From the NCBI RefSeq assembly GCF_907164915.1, contig NC_061866.1:29343905-29407904 (forward strand): 64,000 nt of DNA, in the 5' to 3' direction. The translations under genes were made by a program, and so were the position numbers. The notes beneath the pieces are model-generated. The model ran no database searches. It saw only the letters and a list, made by a program, of their open reading frames with translations, and was not told the DNA's origin. This document shows, one piece after another, positions 1-10,712 of the stretch (position 1 is the stretch's first letter; each line of letters opens with the position of its first letter). The DNA is from Impatiens glandulifera. Taxonomy: Eukaryota > Streptophyta > Magnoliopsida > Ericales > Balsaminaceae.

Positions 1-2639
1 ATTTAACTAATTGATACCATTTATTTTTCTACTGTTGTGTTTCAGATTTTCAAAAAAAAATGGCTGTTTATTTTAATCACCAAATTTCAACTTTAATTGC
101 TTCAAAAATAATTTAATCAGGTTCCATGATTTCTCTAACTTCTAAGGTTGTCTAGGACATGATTCTAACTTTATATATCATCATTCCTAACAAATATCCA
201 CCTTGATCATAAGTGAAAGAGCTTATCTATCATCTATTTTGGTGTTCATCACAAGAGAAATTTAATTCTCTTTGAAATCCAAACATCCCATCCTGTTCAT
301 ACTTTAATATGTTGTATGCGCTTTAACTTATGGAATTCTTCACCAATTATAAGCTCATCAGATACTCTTTTCAACCATTCCCCTCCTATACAACTCTCCA
401 AGAGAAAGACACACAACCAGAAAGAGTTTGAATAATTTGTAAATTAAATTTCCTAACTTGTTTTGATTCCTTAAGCATAAACACATACCTTGATCTCCTC
501 TTTGTCAACAACCTTGCATGATTTGTCCACAAACCCAACCAAACAAAGTCGCGGTTCCTGGATCCTCAATTTCTCAACTCCACCTTTGTAGAACCATAGG
601 ACCCACTTCATATATAGTCTCCCTTTGTGTCATTATCGGATTTGACATGAATCTTGTTTTCATCCTCAATCAGTATTGGCCTATTCCAAGCCATCACAAA
701 CAATAAGGAACAAGTTACAGTTGCATATATCTTCATTCTTTGGGTAGTCTCCATTTAACACCTTAAAGTGGAATTTAACACCTTGAAGTGGACTGCCAGT
801 GAAATAGACACTCCCTTGCAATGAGACATGAAGAATATATAAACATCTCTTAATTAACTTGTAGATCATTTGGTTGCCCAACTTGAAAGAAGACTCTACA
901 TATATCTTTCTTTATTTTCATTCCAAACAACACTTCTTGATTTCTCCAACTTCTTTATATCAATCTTCTTTTTAAGCATATACATGAGTTCCCAAATAGT
1001 TTTCATGTCCTTGCAAGCAAGTGGATAATTTTCATAGAGCAACAACAAGATTTTGTGTTCACCACTTCCAACTTTTAAAAGGGTCTCACCTTCAATCTAT
1101 TTGGAAAACATTCAACAATCAATACATCACTTGAATGAATTTCCTACCATAAATCTATCATAACTTTTGTATACCGCCTAAATGATCATCTTTCTAATGC
1201 AAATACTATTCAAAATAAAAAATTGTGAAATGATGAAAACAAAAAGAATAATACATTCCATATTGTATCTAATCATATTACAATCCAATCATATTTATTT
1301 TTTAAATTACTACCATATAAATTTTATGAAGGATTGATTGATACTCATCAATAAGATCAATTTATTCGAGTTAGTACATGCATATGACAAAACATACCTT
1401 ACAAAGTTATAAAATGTTCCTTTTTTGTTTTTATTGGAGAATAATATCATTATTAACTTTCTTGTTTATTTGATGATTTGTAAATCCATCTAGAAAGTTT
1501 GAAGACAATTATTAACACGGATATTATTACAAAAATAGTTGCACGAAAACCATATATATATTTGACAATTTAAACAAGATTAAAAGAAAATTCATCATCA
1601 CAATTATGTTGTTCGTGTCTTATTTGTTTTAGGTATAGGGTTTCTTAACATTATTTTTTAGAAACACATCATTTCAATTTGTCTCACTCTCTTTAATTAA
1701 TTACTTCACATTTACCAACCATTTTAAATTTAACTTGAAAGTTAAGAGGACGAGATAACAATAACGAAGAACATGATAGTACTAACTAGTAGATTCATAT
1801 TTACCTAATGAATTTTTTTGTGTGTAGAAACAAATCTTCTCATTAACTCTCAGTTTCAGTATACTTAAAAAACATTCTCCTCAACTATCAAACTTATATT
1901 TTCATTGGCTCAATAAAAACAACACATGAAAACAAATAAATGTTAAACCCCGGTGTAAAAATAGCAATGAGATGAAACTATATATACATAACTTTTATTA
2001 TTAGAACCTAAATTCTTAAATGTTAAACTTATCTAATATACGACATAAGTGACATTGACACACCTCTTGACTCGTGATAGATCTTCAACCAGAGGTTCTG
2101 CAACAATCTCAACTTCATTTTCTGAAATAATTTCATAAGGAACATTTTTTATCTTCCACTCTTCACCCCAAAGTTATATCATAATATAAACATCATTTTG
2201 CCTAAACATATAAGTTTTTTTTGCATAACTTATATGTTGTATATAGAAACGTCCCAAAATAAAACATCAATCTATCAAGAAAATCAAACATATATTCAGC
2301 CAGTGTATGCAAAATGATGTTTATATTATGGTCTAGTCATTACCTCTTTTTGAATCACCATGAACAAGTCTTGTTCTGTAGTGCTTAAAATCTCCCTACT
2401 ACAAATCAACATACTGCATATATACCTAATATTTATTACAATATAATATATACTAGCTTAAACTAGTGTGGATTAAAAAAAATGAACAATGGAGAGAAGG
2501 TAAGGTTATTAATTAAGTGTTTCTTATGGATGATAGAGTAATTGAATTTATTGTCCTTAATTAACTCATAGTTCAAGTGTTTCTTTTTTTTTTTATCAAT
2601 TTGGATACATCAAAAAAATTAAATATATAATCTTGTCAA
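1..2639. other. Non-coding AT-rich duplicated DNA
   Basis: I see no gene here. Short open frames (for example 518-706 and 681-881) recur only because the DNA is duplicated in units B and C; they have no recognisable domain or codon pattern. Similar but more diverged sequence lies at 31500-32220, 46126-47640 and 49380-50350. Confidence 0.7.
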
Positions 2640-3120
2640 CTGAAAATTTTATTTACGAAATGACTGAATAGTTATATTCTAATACAAGTAAAACCTAACT
2701 AGCTAAGAATGTAGTGAAAGAGGCCATGCTGAAATTTGAAGGCAAATATTAATGTATATTCTTGAGAATCATGTTAGTGCCTTGTTTGACTTTGACATTC
2801 ATTTATTATGTCATGTATGGTTTCTAGATGTAAGTTATGTAGTAAAAAGTAGAGTCAAAGTTGAAATCAATTGTCCCATTAAATCTATTTATTATAATTG
2901 TATATTGATTTTGAATTATTTTTTTGTGACAGGTTTTAACATAAATATTAATGTTATGCTAGTGTATTTTCCCTTTGGATCAACACCAACTGAATCATTA
3001 AATAAACCATTTCAAACATCAGGAGGACGAAATTATGGTCATGTTGGATGGTTGGATATTAAAAGTATCTTAATTTATAATAAAGATATTAACATGTTCA
3101 TTGATTTGTTTGTGTCTTGA
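2640..3120 (+). pseudogene. Relic of an EBS-like gene 3' end (last intron, exon and 3' UTR), unit A
   Basis: Around 2660-2930 the order of short matches follows the last intron, final exon and 3' UTR of the intact EBS-like gene at 9691-10712: a GACTGAATA-type stretch, a GTGAAAGAGG-type stretch, then ATTAATGTATATTCT and a TAAGTTATGT stretch. No exon frame survives. It looks like the tail of an older tandem gene copy now sitting inside each unit. The open frame at 2752-3120 runs across it but is not coding in style. Equivalent relics occur at 14640-15103, 47640-47885 and 57430-57913. Confidence 0.5.
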
Positions 3121-3159
3121 TCTCACCTCCTCTTTTTCACTTATCCTATTACGCTCACT

Positions 3160-3830
3160 CTCACTATATTTCCAGACTTTCCTGAACGCGTCGTTCCATC
3201 TGCATCCACTGGAGTGAATTGACTATCCTCAGAATCACCCGAACTTTCAGCATTTGTATCCACTCCAACATTGAACACGGTCGCACCGGTAGCTATGATG
3301 TCGCCGAATAATCTTTCATAAAAATTTTCAATTCCACCAAACTTAAACTTATTAAGTTTGACATAATAATGTTCAATACAAAATAATAAGCAAATTTAAT
3401 ACTAGTCCAACAAATATTAAACTATGTAAAATAGTCTAACTAGTTTTTATATATATAGACTAATAATACTAATTATGATTATATTATTATGAAAATGAAC
3501 CATTCTTGTACTAACAGTATTTGTTGATTATCCCAACTCATGCATTTAAGTTTAGAATTGTGTTTTAGAAATATCCAATCTTTCAATACCTTCTTTGCCA
3601 CTTGTTTTTAAAGATTTTGTGCTAATAATAGACACTCAAATGAGTCCACAAACCCTCACACCCATTATTGTAACTAATGGACGAAAGACTCTTATAACTG
3701 AAATTTCCTTTTAACTTCTCCTGATCATCACATAGTTGTAGAAACATCTCAGTTCTTTCTTTATTGGATTGAGTGATGCGAACTCCGAAATTAGAATTGT
3801 TGTTCCTTGGCATTCTAATATAATCGAATA
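3160..3830 (-). pseudogene. Myb/SANT-like (PIF/Harbinger-associated type) protein relic, unit A
   Basis: Read on the minus strand, 3813-3622 encodes a 63-aa open frame starting MPRNNNSNF and containing FLQLCDDQ. Further down, in shifted frames, come KNKW and a SWDNQQ stretch, then near 3330-3180 an acidic tail containing ERLFGDIIATGATVFN and SGDSEDSQFTPVD. This order resembles plant Myb/SANT-like DNA-binding proteins of the Harbinger-associated or L10-interacting MYB type (core with GLGWD, then an ATG-rich and acidic tail). Stops and frameshifts interrupt it, so I call it a relic. Unit C keeps a more typical GWDDQ. Assignment is by motif order only. Confidence 0.45.
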
Positions 3831-3839
3831 GATATTAAC

Positions 3840-4038
3840 AGAAATAAAAGATTGAAGAAATAAAATTGATAAAAATGATGCTGGAGACTAACAACACCAA
3901 TCACCTAGACCAATGAACAACTTAAAAACCCCAAACATAAAATGTATAGGTACCGGATAAAGTTGAATTCAAAGTGGAGATAAAGGAAATAATATCTGAT
4001 AAACTTACCTTAACACTGCCGATGAAGATGTCGCTTAA

Positions 4039-4100
<62 letters not shown>

Positions 4101-5777
4101 TATCAAAATGCAGAGCTCATTTAATCCTAACAAATAAAAGAAGAGAATCAAAACTTTCATAATCTCAAATAAAAACATTCTATATAACTAAATTTTATCT
4201 CATCCTTCTTTATAGAAAAAAATGAAAGAGAATTATTTATTGGAGAGCTAGACTACTGTTATTTGTTTTACCGTTGAATTCTTATCTTCAAAATCTCAAT
4301 TAATACATAATTTCATAAAACAAAATGATGAGTAAAAAAAATAATTCAAACACCAAATAAATATCTACCACATTATTGCCTTCTAATTTATTATTAGTCT
4401 CCACTCTCCCCAACTCCTTTTTCAATTTGATCAATGATATTTCACTACACAAAAAAAGAGAAATAATATTAATATTTTAATGTTAAAAAAATGTAAGTCA
4501 TTTTAAAAAAAAAAAATCCAAAAATATATAATTGATATTCTCATAAAGCAATCTATTCCAATTAGTGTATATATAATTATAATACATACTTCAAAGATTT
4601 AAAATTTCATATATTACTTTCTTGTTTCACTAATACAACCTATCTTATGTGCACTTGAAAAGTTAAAAGACAAATAATAACACTATCAGAGTTAGAATTT
4701 TCTTATGTTGTATTGTTATCTTTTAAGGGAGTTTTTTAGATAAACAAAGTGTTTGAGGATAAACGATTGATATATTTTTATATTTATTATAAAATTTCAT
4801 TTTTTATACTATGAAAACTTTTTCATCAACTTTTTATATTTTGTATGGGACAATTTTACTCTTTTTTTGAGTTACTTTTTTGTTTTCCTTTGAAGATATT
4901 TGTACATAAATCATTTTTTCATTTGAAGATGCTTGTACATAATCAACTACTTAGGCTATGCAAATCCATATATGGAATGCTTGTTTTAGCAACATTTTGC
5001 AATTACACATGGGTTTTTAACTTTTAATACCGAAAAAATTAATACAGCATGATACAGGAACCAAAATTATCGGTAAGAAATCGGTACGAGTTTTCTAAAA
5101 TTTCGGTATACCACAATACATAAATAATATCTATAAAATATATATATATATATAATTATAAATAAATAAAAACTAGTGAAATTAAAAATAACTAAATCAT
5201 AATTTCTATTATCACAAAGTCTAAAAGATCTTCATCTAAATGTATTTGTTCTCTATAATATTATATTAGGAGATTCATTTTTTATTCTCCAAATAAATTT
5301 GAGGCCTCAGTATTTATTATCTCTAGGATCGATATGTTACTAGTATCGTATCAAGATTTCAACAGTATCAGTATAACCTTTACGATGTACGATGTGCCAT
5401 ACCAACCCACATCTATAATTGACTAGTTTAACACAAAATTAAACATACTCACATCACACAAAATCAAAATGAACTTCAATTTTTTAGGACAAACAAATTT
5501 AGTCAATGTCTTTTTACTAATTTATTGTGAATTGTAGATGGTATGTAATTATGTATACCTCCAATGGTCCTCATAAACAAAAGCCCTTCGATGAACAATT
5601 TTTAACAGGTACACTAACATATATCTGGAGAAGGGCAATTAAGGGGTACCAAAAAAGTTCACCATAAAATTACACAAAGGTGAAATGAATATTCAATGAA
5701 ACTCTATACGAGCCCCACAAAGAGACAAGACGCAAACCAACCCATTATTGACACAAACCTCCTCAAAGTCATATTAG
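3840..5777. other. Intergenic, no gene; microsatellite and CGGTA-rich stretch
   Basis: No gene is visible. It holds an (AT)n tract at about 4040-4096. A stretch at about 5025-5420, rich in CGGTA and TACCG words, has an equivalent at 59970-60330 and could be an old non-autonomous transposon, but I could not define its ends. Confidence 0.6.
4040..4096. repeat. (AT)n microsatellite
   Basis: A near-perfect run of alternating A and T of about 55 bases. At the matching point unit B joins directly to citrate synthase intron sequence (16030-16036) and unit C has unrelated bases (58890 onward), so this spot coincides with a rearrangement breakpoint. Confidence 0.95.
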
Positions 5778-8205
5778 TTAAGCTGATTTCTTGCAGTGTT
5801 GCTCAAGCCAGTCCATTGTAACGCTCTTTGGTCTCTCCAGAGCCAACCCTAGAGCCCGATCCCATATTAGCTAAAAGAACAACATTAAACGAATTAGTAA
5901 GGTCCAGTTCAAAAAACAAAGTGAAGAAGCAAATAACCTAAAATAGAAATATGTACGTACCTGTGAACAGATGCCAATGGACCTCGACACACCGAAAAGA
6001 ACAGTGTAATATCTGCAAAAGATATTTGATCAGCTTATTCCACTTTAATGCTTGTACAAATATATGTGGATGCTAGATAAATAGTGTTTGGAATAGAAAT
6101 ATACCTCGCTTCAGTTAAACCGTAATAGTTCAACAATACACCACTGTGGGCATCAACATTTGGCCAAGGGTTTTTTACCTACAAGATCATCCCATAAATA
6201 ACATGCATAAGATGTGCCTATTAGGAAACTAATATTGTGACACGATCTATGTCTCAATCACAATTTCATTGGATCATTGAAGTAAAAGCTGAAACTCGTT
6301 TTTGGATGGTGATCCAATAAATTTCTATGTGTGATTTTTTTGCTTCTATTGGTATAAAAGTCATGATGCAAATAAATTTCATTTCTAGATCACTGTGATT
6401 AACAAACATATCTGTGAAAATATTGCCAATTTCAATTGCGTGTTTAGAGTGTTTCCCTACTTGGGGCGTTTTCAAAAAAATAACTATAAATTGCATTCTC
6501 CTTGTAATAGTTTATCATCTTCAAACAAGGTTTTCATATCATGATCAAGATGAAAAAGGATTGGTAACAAAACATCCCTGATCCACAACATCTATTTTCA
6601 TACCTTTCCACTATTCAATGTCTTCCAGACATAATCTTTCAATTGATCTTTGGTAATGTTCTCACCGCACTCATCTACCACAGATTTGATCCAGAGCAAG
6701 ACTTCCTGAAAATAAAATATTAGATGAAGGAGAAAAAAAACATCCACATCTCCTTTCCCTATGCACAGACAGGACAAAAAATGGGAAACTGTCCAGACTT
6801 TTACAAGCCTAGATAATAACTACATATTGAAACCAAGCAGCATTTCATCCAGAATGCAAATAGTCCAACTCTCCTCATGTAATATTTATGAAACAAAAGC
6901 ATGACATTGCAGGACAGTGGGGTTATTGCTTTCATTTTATGTTGAGGTTCTGTATGCATTTAAGAAAGATGAAAAGCATATAGCATCAATTAATGTAACA
7001 CATCATGTTTATGTTGGGGGGATTATGACATCCCACAACGATAAATCACATCAAATATTGACTCCATATAAGTGTGAGGCTAATGGGTATAGTTATATTT
7101 ATTGGTATGTTTTAAGGCTTGGGTTGTGGTGCTCCAGTTGTTTAAGGCATCTATAGCCTATATCCTCACAACCGCCGCGGACCCTGGGTCTGGGTATTAC
7201 AAGCTCAAACTGAATATTATGACAAGGTTACCTTTACATATGCAAGATATCACATGAAAATTAGTATGCACCATAAAGGGCCATTGAAATTTCTAAAATA
7301 TTTATGTCTAACTTTTACTTATTATGGTATTCCTACCATGGTTGGCAGTGCCACTTATCTAGAATGGTATACAGAGTAAATCAATCTTTAATAAGATTGG
7401 CAACAAGAGAGAAGGCATGTCACTACAAGAGCTAGATAGATTACTTCAATTTTCATAGTATCAATATGCTAAATCAAATAAACAAATTCTAGGTAAAGAT
7501 CCAAGATCTGCTTAAGTAACTATAAGACATCGTTAATCACATATAAAAATCGATTTCACCTTTTGTAATGACCAAATTTGCATAAAGAAAAAAGATCATG
7601 ATCAAGTTTTAATAACTGGTTTTCTTATAAATGCCCATCTTCCTGATTGGATCAAGCAAAAGGGAAAAACCCCCCAAAAAAACATAAAGTTCCAGTTCTG
7701 TCATGATCAACTTACGTCAAACAGAATTTGGAAGTTCAACCAACAACATGATGTAGACAGTACTCCTGATGATTATTTTTTAAGTTTAAAAGGACAAAGT
7801 TATTTTCATTAATCCACAATTAATATGAATATCAAAAGAATCATGGTGAAACATTCAAAAAATAAATTCAAGTACAAGTCATGACATGAGTTGTCATTAG
7901 TCTATCTGAAAAAATACAACAGTTTTACTGGAACTATCCATCCTTTCACTGATAAAATGAAGGTTTATTTGAACTGAATTGTTCCTCAGATACTGCTCAA
8001 ATGAAAGCCAAGTCATCTTATAAGGATTAAAAAATGCTTCTCTAAAGCTCACGTTAATCCAGGTGCAATGCACATTGTAACGATAGCTAAAAATATTCAG
8101 ATTAAAAGCCACAAGGAAACAGCTAAAAGAATGACATACCTGATTCGCCAAACCATTCAGTGCAGCAGCAAATGAAAGGTAAGGATCTGAAAGGGCACTA
8201 GCAAC
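5778..8205 (-). pseudogene. Mitochondrial-type citrate synthase, 3' fragment with lost catalytic residues (unit A)
   Basis: Five exons with good GT-AG borders are readable on the minus strand: 8205-8140, 6705-6604, 6178-6105, 6012-5961 and 5870-5778 (TAA at 5780-5778). They encode VASALSDPYLSF..., [17 protein letters not shown]..., [16 protein letters not shown]..., [17 protein letters not shown] and LIWDRALGL...[12 protein letters not shown], the conserved C-terminal half of plant mitochondrial citrate synthase (acetyl-CoA plus oxaloacetate to citrate, TCA cycle). The catalytic Asp in NVDAHSG is kept. Two exons present in unit C are missing between 6604 and 6178, including the GFGHGVLR histidine. 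The first exon reads AALNGLANQ where the family has GLAGPLHGLANQ, so the other catalytic histidine is gone too. No upstream exons are seen before unit B begins. All visible losses keep the frame, but it cannot be a working enzyme. Confidence 0.9.
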
Positions 8206-9510
8206 CTGAATAAAAAGGAGCAAACAAAGGGATAATAATCATGAGCACCCACTGAATCAATGCTATCATAAATATAACTGACAGGAACAAATAAAAAGAC
8301 AAATATATATATATTGGGTTTTTGAGCATTTGATTATTTATGTCTTGATTAATTTTTGCCAACAGATGGCACAACTTGTAAGGTCAATGCGACTTTCGCG
8401 CTGACTTGGATCAATGAATAAAATTTTGCTTATAAAAGAATATTATATATATGTATACATAAATCAGGGTAGATTACAAAATAAAAACGTGTTTGCAACT
8501 TTTTGTTTCAACTAATGCAAATTTTATATATATGTATACATAAGTTGGTCACAAGGATTTACAATTCACTCAAAGAATCCTATTAATTGAGCTATGTCAA
8601 TAAGAGCTTCTGCTGCAAATGAGAACTCAAGTATGTTCAGAAGTTCACATAGCAGAGTAGCCAATCAACTACAAAAGCTAAATATCTGACATAGTGCTGA
8701 AATAAGCCCATCATGTGCATCATGGTTTTTTATCAACCAGTAAAAATTCAGATAAACCAATTCTCCAATCACTCGACTTTCTGAGATATACTTCAAGTGT
8801 GTGACGAAACCCTTCAATGACACTTAAGTTAAATGCTAGAAAGTTCATGTTAATAGCTCAACTCTTCTTGACTATTTATATAGCAAAACCATTCGCTTAA
8901 GGTAACATTAAAACATCAGCGATAACCCTTTCACAATAGAGTTTCTCTAAGCAATTTTTGATGTTTTTCGCTCCCAAAGCAAATCCATCCTTTTTCTCTA
9001 TTGGGAGACAAGGTAAGTTTGCAGAAATTTATATTTTTCCTATTCATTAGCAAGCTAACTACAGAAAAGTCTTGTATGGTTTGCTAGGAGACTTTCTTTT
9101 CTTCCTATAATTCACTCACTTTCTAATGTGTTCTCATTTACTTCTTTTATGTTTTATTGTCCTATAAATACCCATATAATGTTCTCTTATAAAGCATCAC
9201 AAAATAAGGAATAAACTAAGAACTATTTGTTCTCTCTTCTATCATTTAGAAACCTTCATATCTCAATCCCAATGAGCAACCAAATTTCTAGATTTTTAAA
9301 GTAGAGATAAAATTCTTGTGAGATAGAATTATTAAAGGGAAAATAGTGGAACAAAAAATCACCCGGAACAGCAGCCCGGCTACTTAATTCACTGGATAAT
9401 GCATCCACTTGTGCTTACTGACATGCATAAAATGACTCAATATGCCATTCAGATATAGTTAACAGGAAGTTATACAAAATGCTAAAAGAACACACCTTTC
9501 CAGTTAAGAG
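8206..9510. other. No gene seen; end of unit A
   Basis: I find no earlier citrate synthase exon and no other gene. The 18-base word ATATATATGTATACATAA occurs twice about 85 bases apart (near 8445 and 8528). Around 9160-9230 there is a TATA-like CCTATAAATACCC followed by a TCACAAAATAAGG stretch that could belong to an old LTR, but no ends are definable. Confidence 0.5.
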
Positions 9511-9630
9511 TTTCTAGGGTTTTTCCCATGGCCGCGGCCCGCGGTAACCATACACAGCTATTGACGAATTTCTAGGGTTTAGCCCATGGCCGCCGTAAAT
9601 TTTAGTACTACATAAGAGAACAATAGCCCA
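9511..9630 (+). promoter_or_regulatory. Telobox/site-II promoter block of EBS-like gene B
   Basis: Two teloboxes (TAGGGTTT at 9515-9522 and 9573-9580) alternate with CCATGGCCGC words. Site II elements (AGCCCA, the complement of TGGGCT) lie at 9581-9586 and 9625-9630. Telobox plus site II is a known pairing in promoters of plant growth and translation genes, and teloboxes can also recruit Polycomb complexes. Function here is inferred. The block has two repeats, against six in copy C. Confidence 0.6.
9586..9615 (+). promoter_or_regulatory. Candidate 9-codon upstream ORF of EBS-like gene B
   Basis: An ATG in strong CCATGG context encodes MAAVNFSTT and stops with TAA, 75 bases before the main ATG. 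All three EBS-like genes keep a 9-codon frame with the same start context and stop position. Whether it lies in the mRNA depends on the unknown transcription start. Confidence 0.4.
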
Positions 9631-9690
9631 TTTATTCATTATTTCTCCTACCCTACCCTACCCTAGATTACCCTCACTTTCTCTCACTAG

Positions 9691-10712
9691 ATGACCAAAA
9701 CCAGTGCAGTCAAACGCAACCTAGACTCCTACACTATCAGAGGCACCAACACAGTCGTCAAAGGTAATTGAATCTGTCTCTTTTTTTATATGATTGTCTA
9801 TGTCGATTTTCTTTCTTTTTGTTTTTATGATATCGTTCTACATTATGGTTTGTTTCTGAAGTTGGAGACAATGTGCTGTTGCGATCACCGGAGAGCAATA
9901 CTACTCCTTATGTGGCTCAGATTAACAAGATCCAGATAGACAATAGAAATAACGTGACAGTTCAGATAAGATGGTATTACAGGCCGGAGGATTCCAACGG
10001 AGGTCGTAAACTATTCCATGGTGAGAAAGAACTGTTCTTGTCTGACCACTATGAGTTTCAGAGTGCTTACACGGTTCAAGGTAAGTGTATGGTTCATTCT
10101 TTCAAGAATTACACCAAGCTAGAGAGGGTTGGAGCTAAGGATTACTATTGCCGATTTGAATACAAAGCTGCAATCGGTCTTTTTTTACCTTTTCGCGTCA
10201 GAGTGTAAGTATATATTGTGTTTGGTTCTGTCTAACTTGGTATAGATTTTGTAGTTTTTGTGATTGATTGGTCTTATATTTTGAAGGTATTGTAAATGCC
10301 AAATACCTGAGAACCCAGACCATTTTATGGTGCAGTGTGAGGAATGCAAAAACTGGTAATAATCTTTCTAGGATTATCAATTGAATTTTTTAAGGTTGGA
10401 ATTAGGAACACCACATTTCTGGGTAATTAGTAATGTGCCCTATAAGTGAGTTTAGAATTTATTTAATATTAAGTTTTACTTGTTCAAATTTGAGATGTTG
10501 TCATATACCTTTATCTTTATGTAGGTACCATCCTTCTTGTCTTGGTATGACTATAAATCAAGTAAAACAATTAGATGAGTTTATATGTTCCAGTTGTAAT
10601 GGAGAGGAGGTATTCATTTTACAATGCAATGATTTATTATATATCTTATTGTTGACTCGAATAACTGAATAATTCTATTGTTATGTAGGATGAAACTTCA
10701 ATGAAGAATTAA
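9691..10712 (+). CDS. EBS/SHL-like BAH-PHD histone reader, copy B
   Basis: Exons 9691-9763, 9862-10204, 10287-10355, 10525-10609 and 10689-10712 join in frame to 594 nt (197 aa), all with GT-AG introns. The BAH domain (about residues 20-139) keeps Y41, W62 and Y64, which by alignment fit the H3K27me3 aromatic cage reported for Arabidopsis EBS (offset about 8). The PHD finger has all eight zinc ligands (C141, C143, C156, C159, H164, C167, C183, C186) and W162, the likely H3K4me-reading aromatic. In Arabidopsis, EBS and SHL are nuclear chromatin readers that repress flowering genes. This protein starts [16 protein letters not shown] and ends DETSMKN just after the PHD finger, about 30 residues short of EBS. 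The start matches the family's MAKT-type N-terminus, although copies C and D have MAK. Frame and zinc ligands suggest a functional gene. Confidence 0.92.

Larger units (their letters stand above)
1..9510. repeat. Segmental duplication unit A (EBS downstream region plus citrate synthase 3' part)
   Basis: Positions 1-4035 align almost base for base with 11983-16030 (unit B) and with 54822-58890 (unit C). Positions 4300-8000 align with 59200-64000 of unit C. The window opens inside the unit, downstream of an EBS-like gene that must lie to the left. Differences from B are scattered single bases and short indels, so the copies look recent. The unit ends at about 9510, where a telobox minisatellite and the next EBS-like gene begin. 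Confidence 0.9.

Noticed and set aside
2752..3120. 122-aa plus-strand open frame, conserved in units B and C
   Set aside because: Conservation comes from recent segmental duplication; the frame is shortened to 71 aa in B and C and overlaps a 3' UTR-like relic.
3974..4162. 62-aa frame with an Ile-Tyr run
   Set aside because: It is the (AT)n microsatellite translated.
5025..5420. CGGTA-rich stretch as a defined MITE
   Set aside because: I could not find matching ends or a target-site duplication.
6266..6496. 76-aa minus-strand open frame conserved at 61190-61420
   Set aside because: It lies in an intron of citrate synthase and is shared only by duplication.
6917..7156. 79-aa plus-strand open frame conserved at 62902-63141
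   Set aside because: Antisense within a citrate synthase intron; substitutions between copies show no coding bias that I can see.
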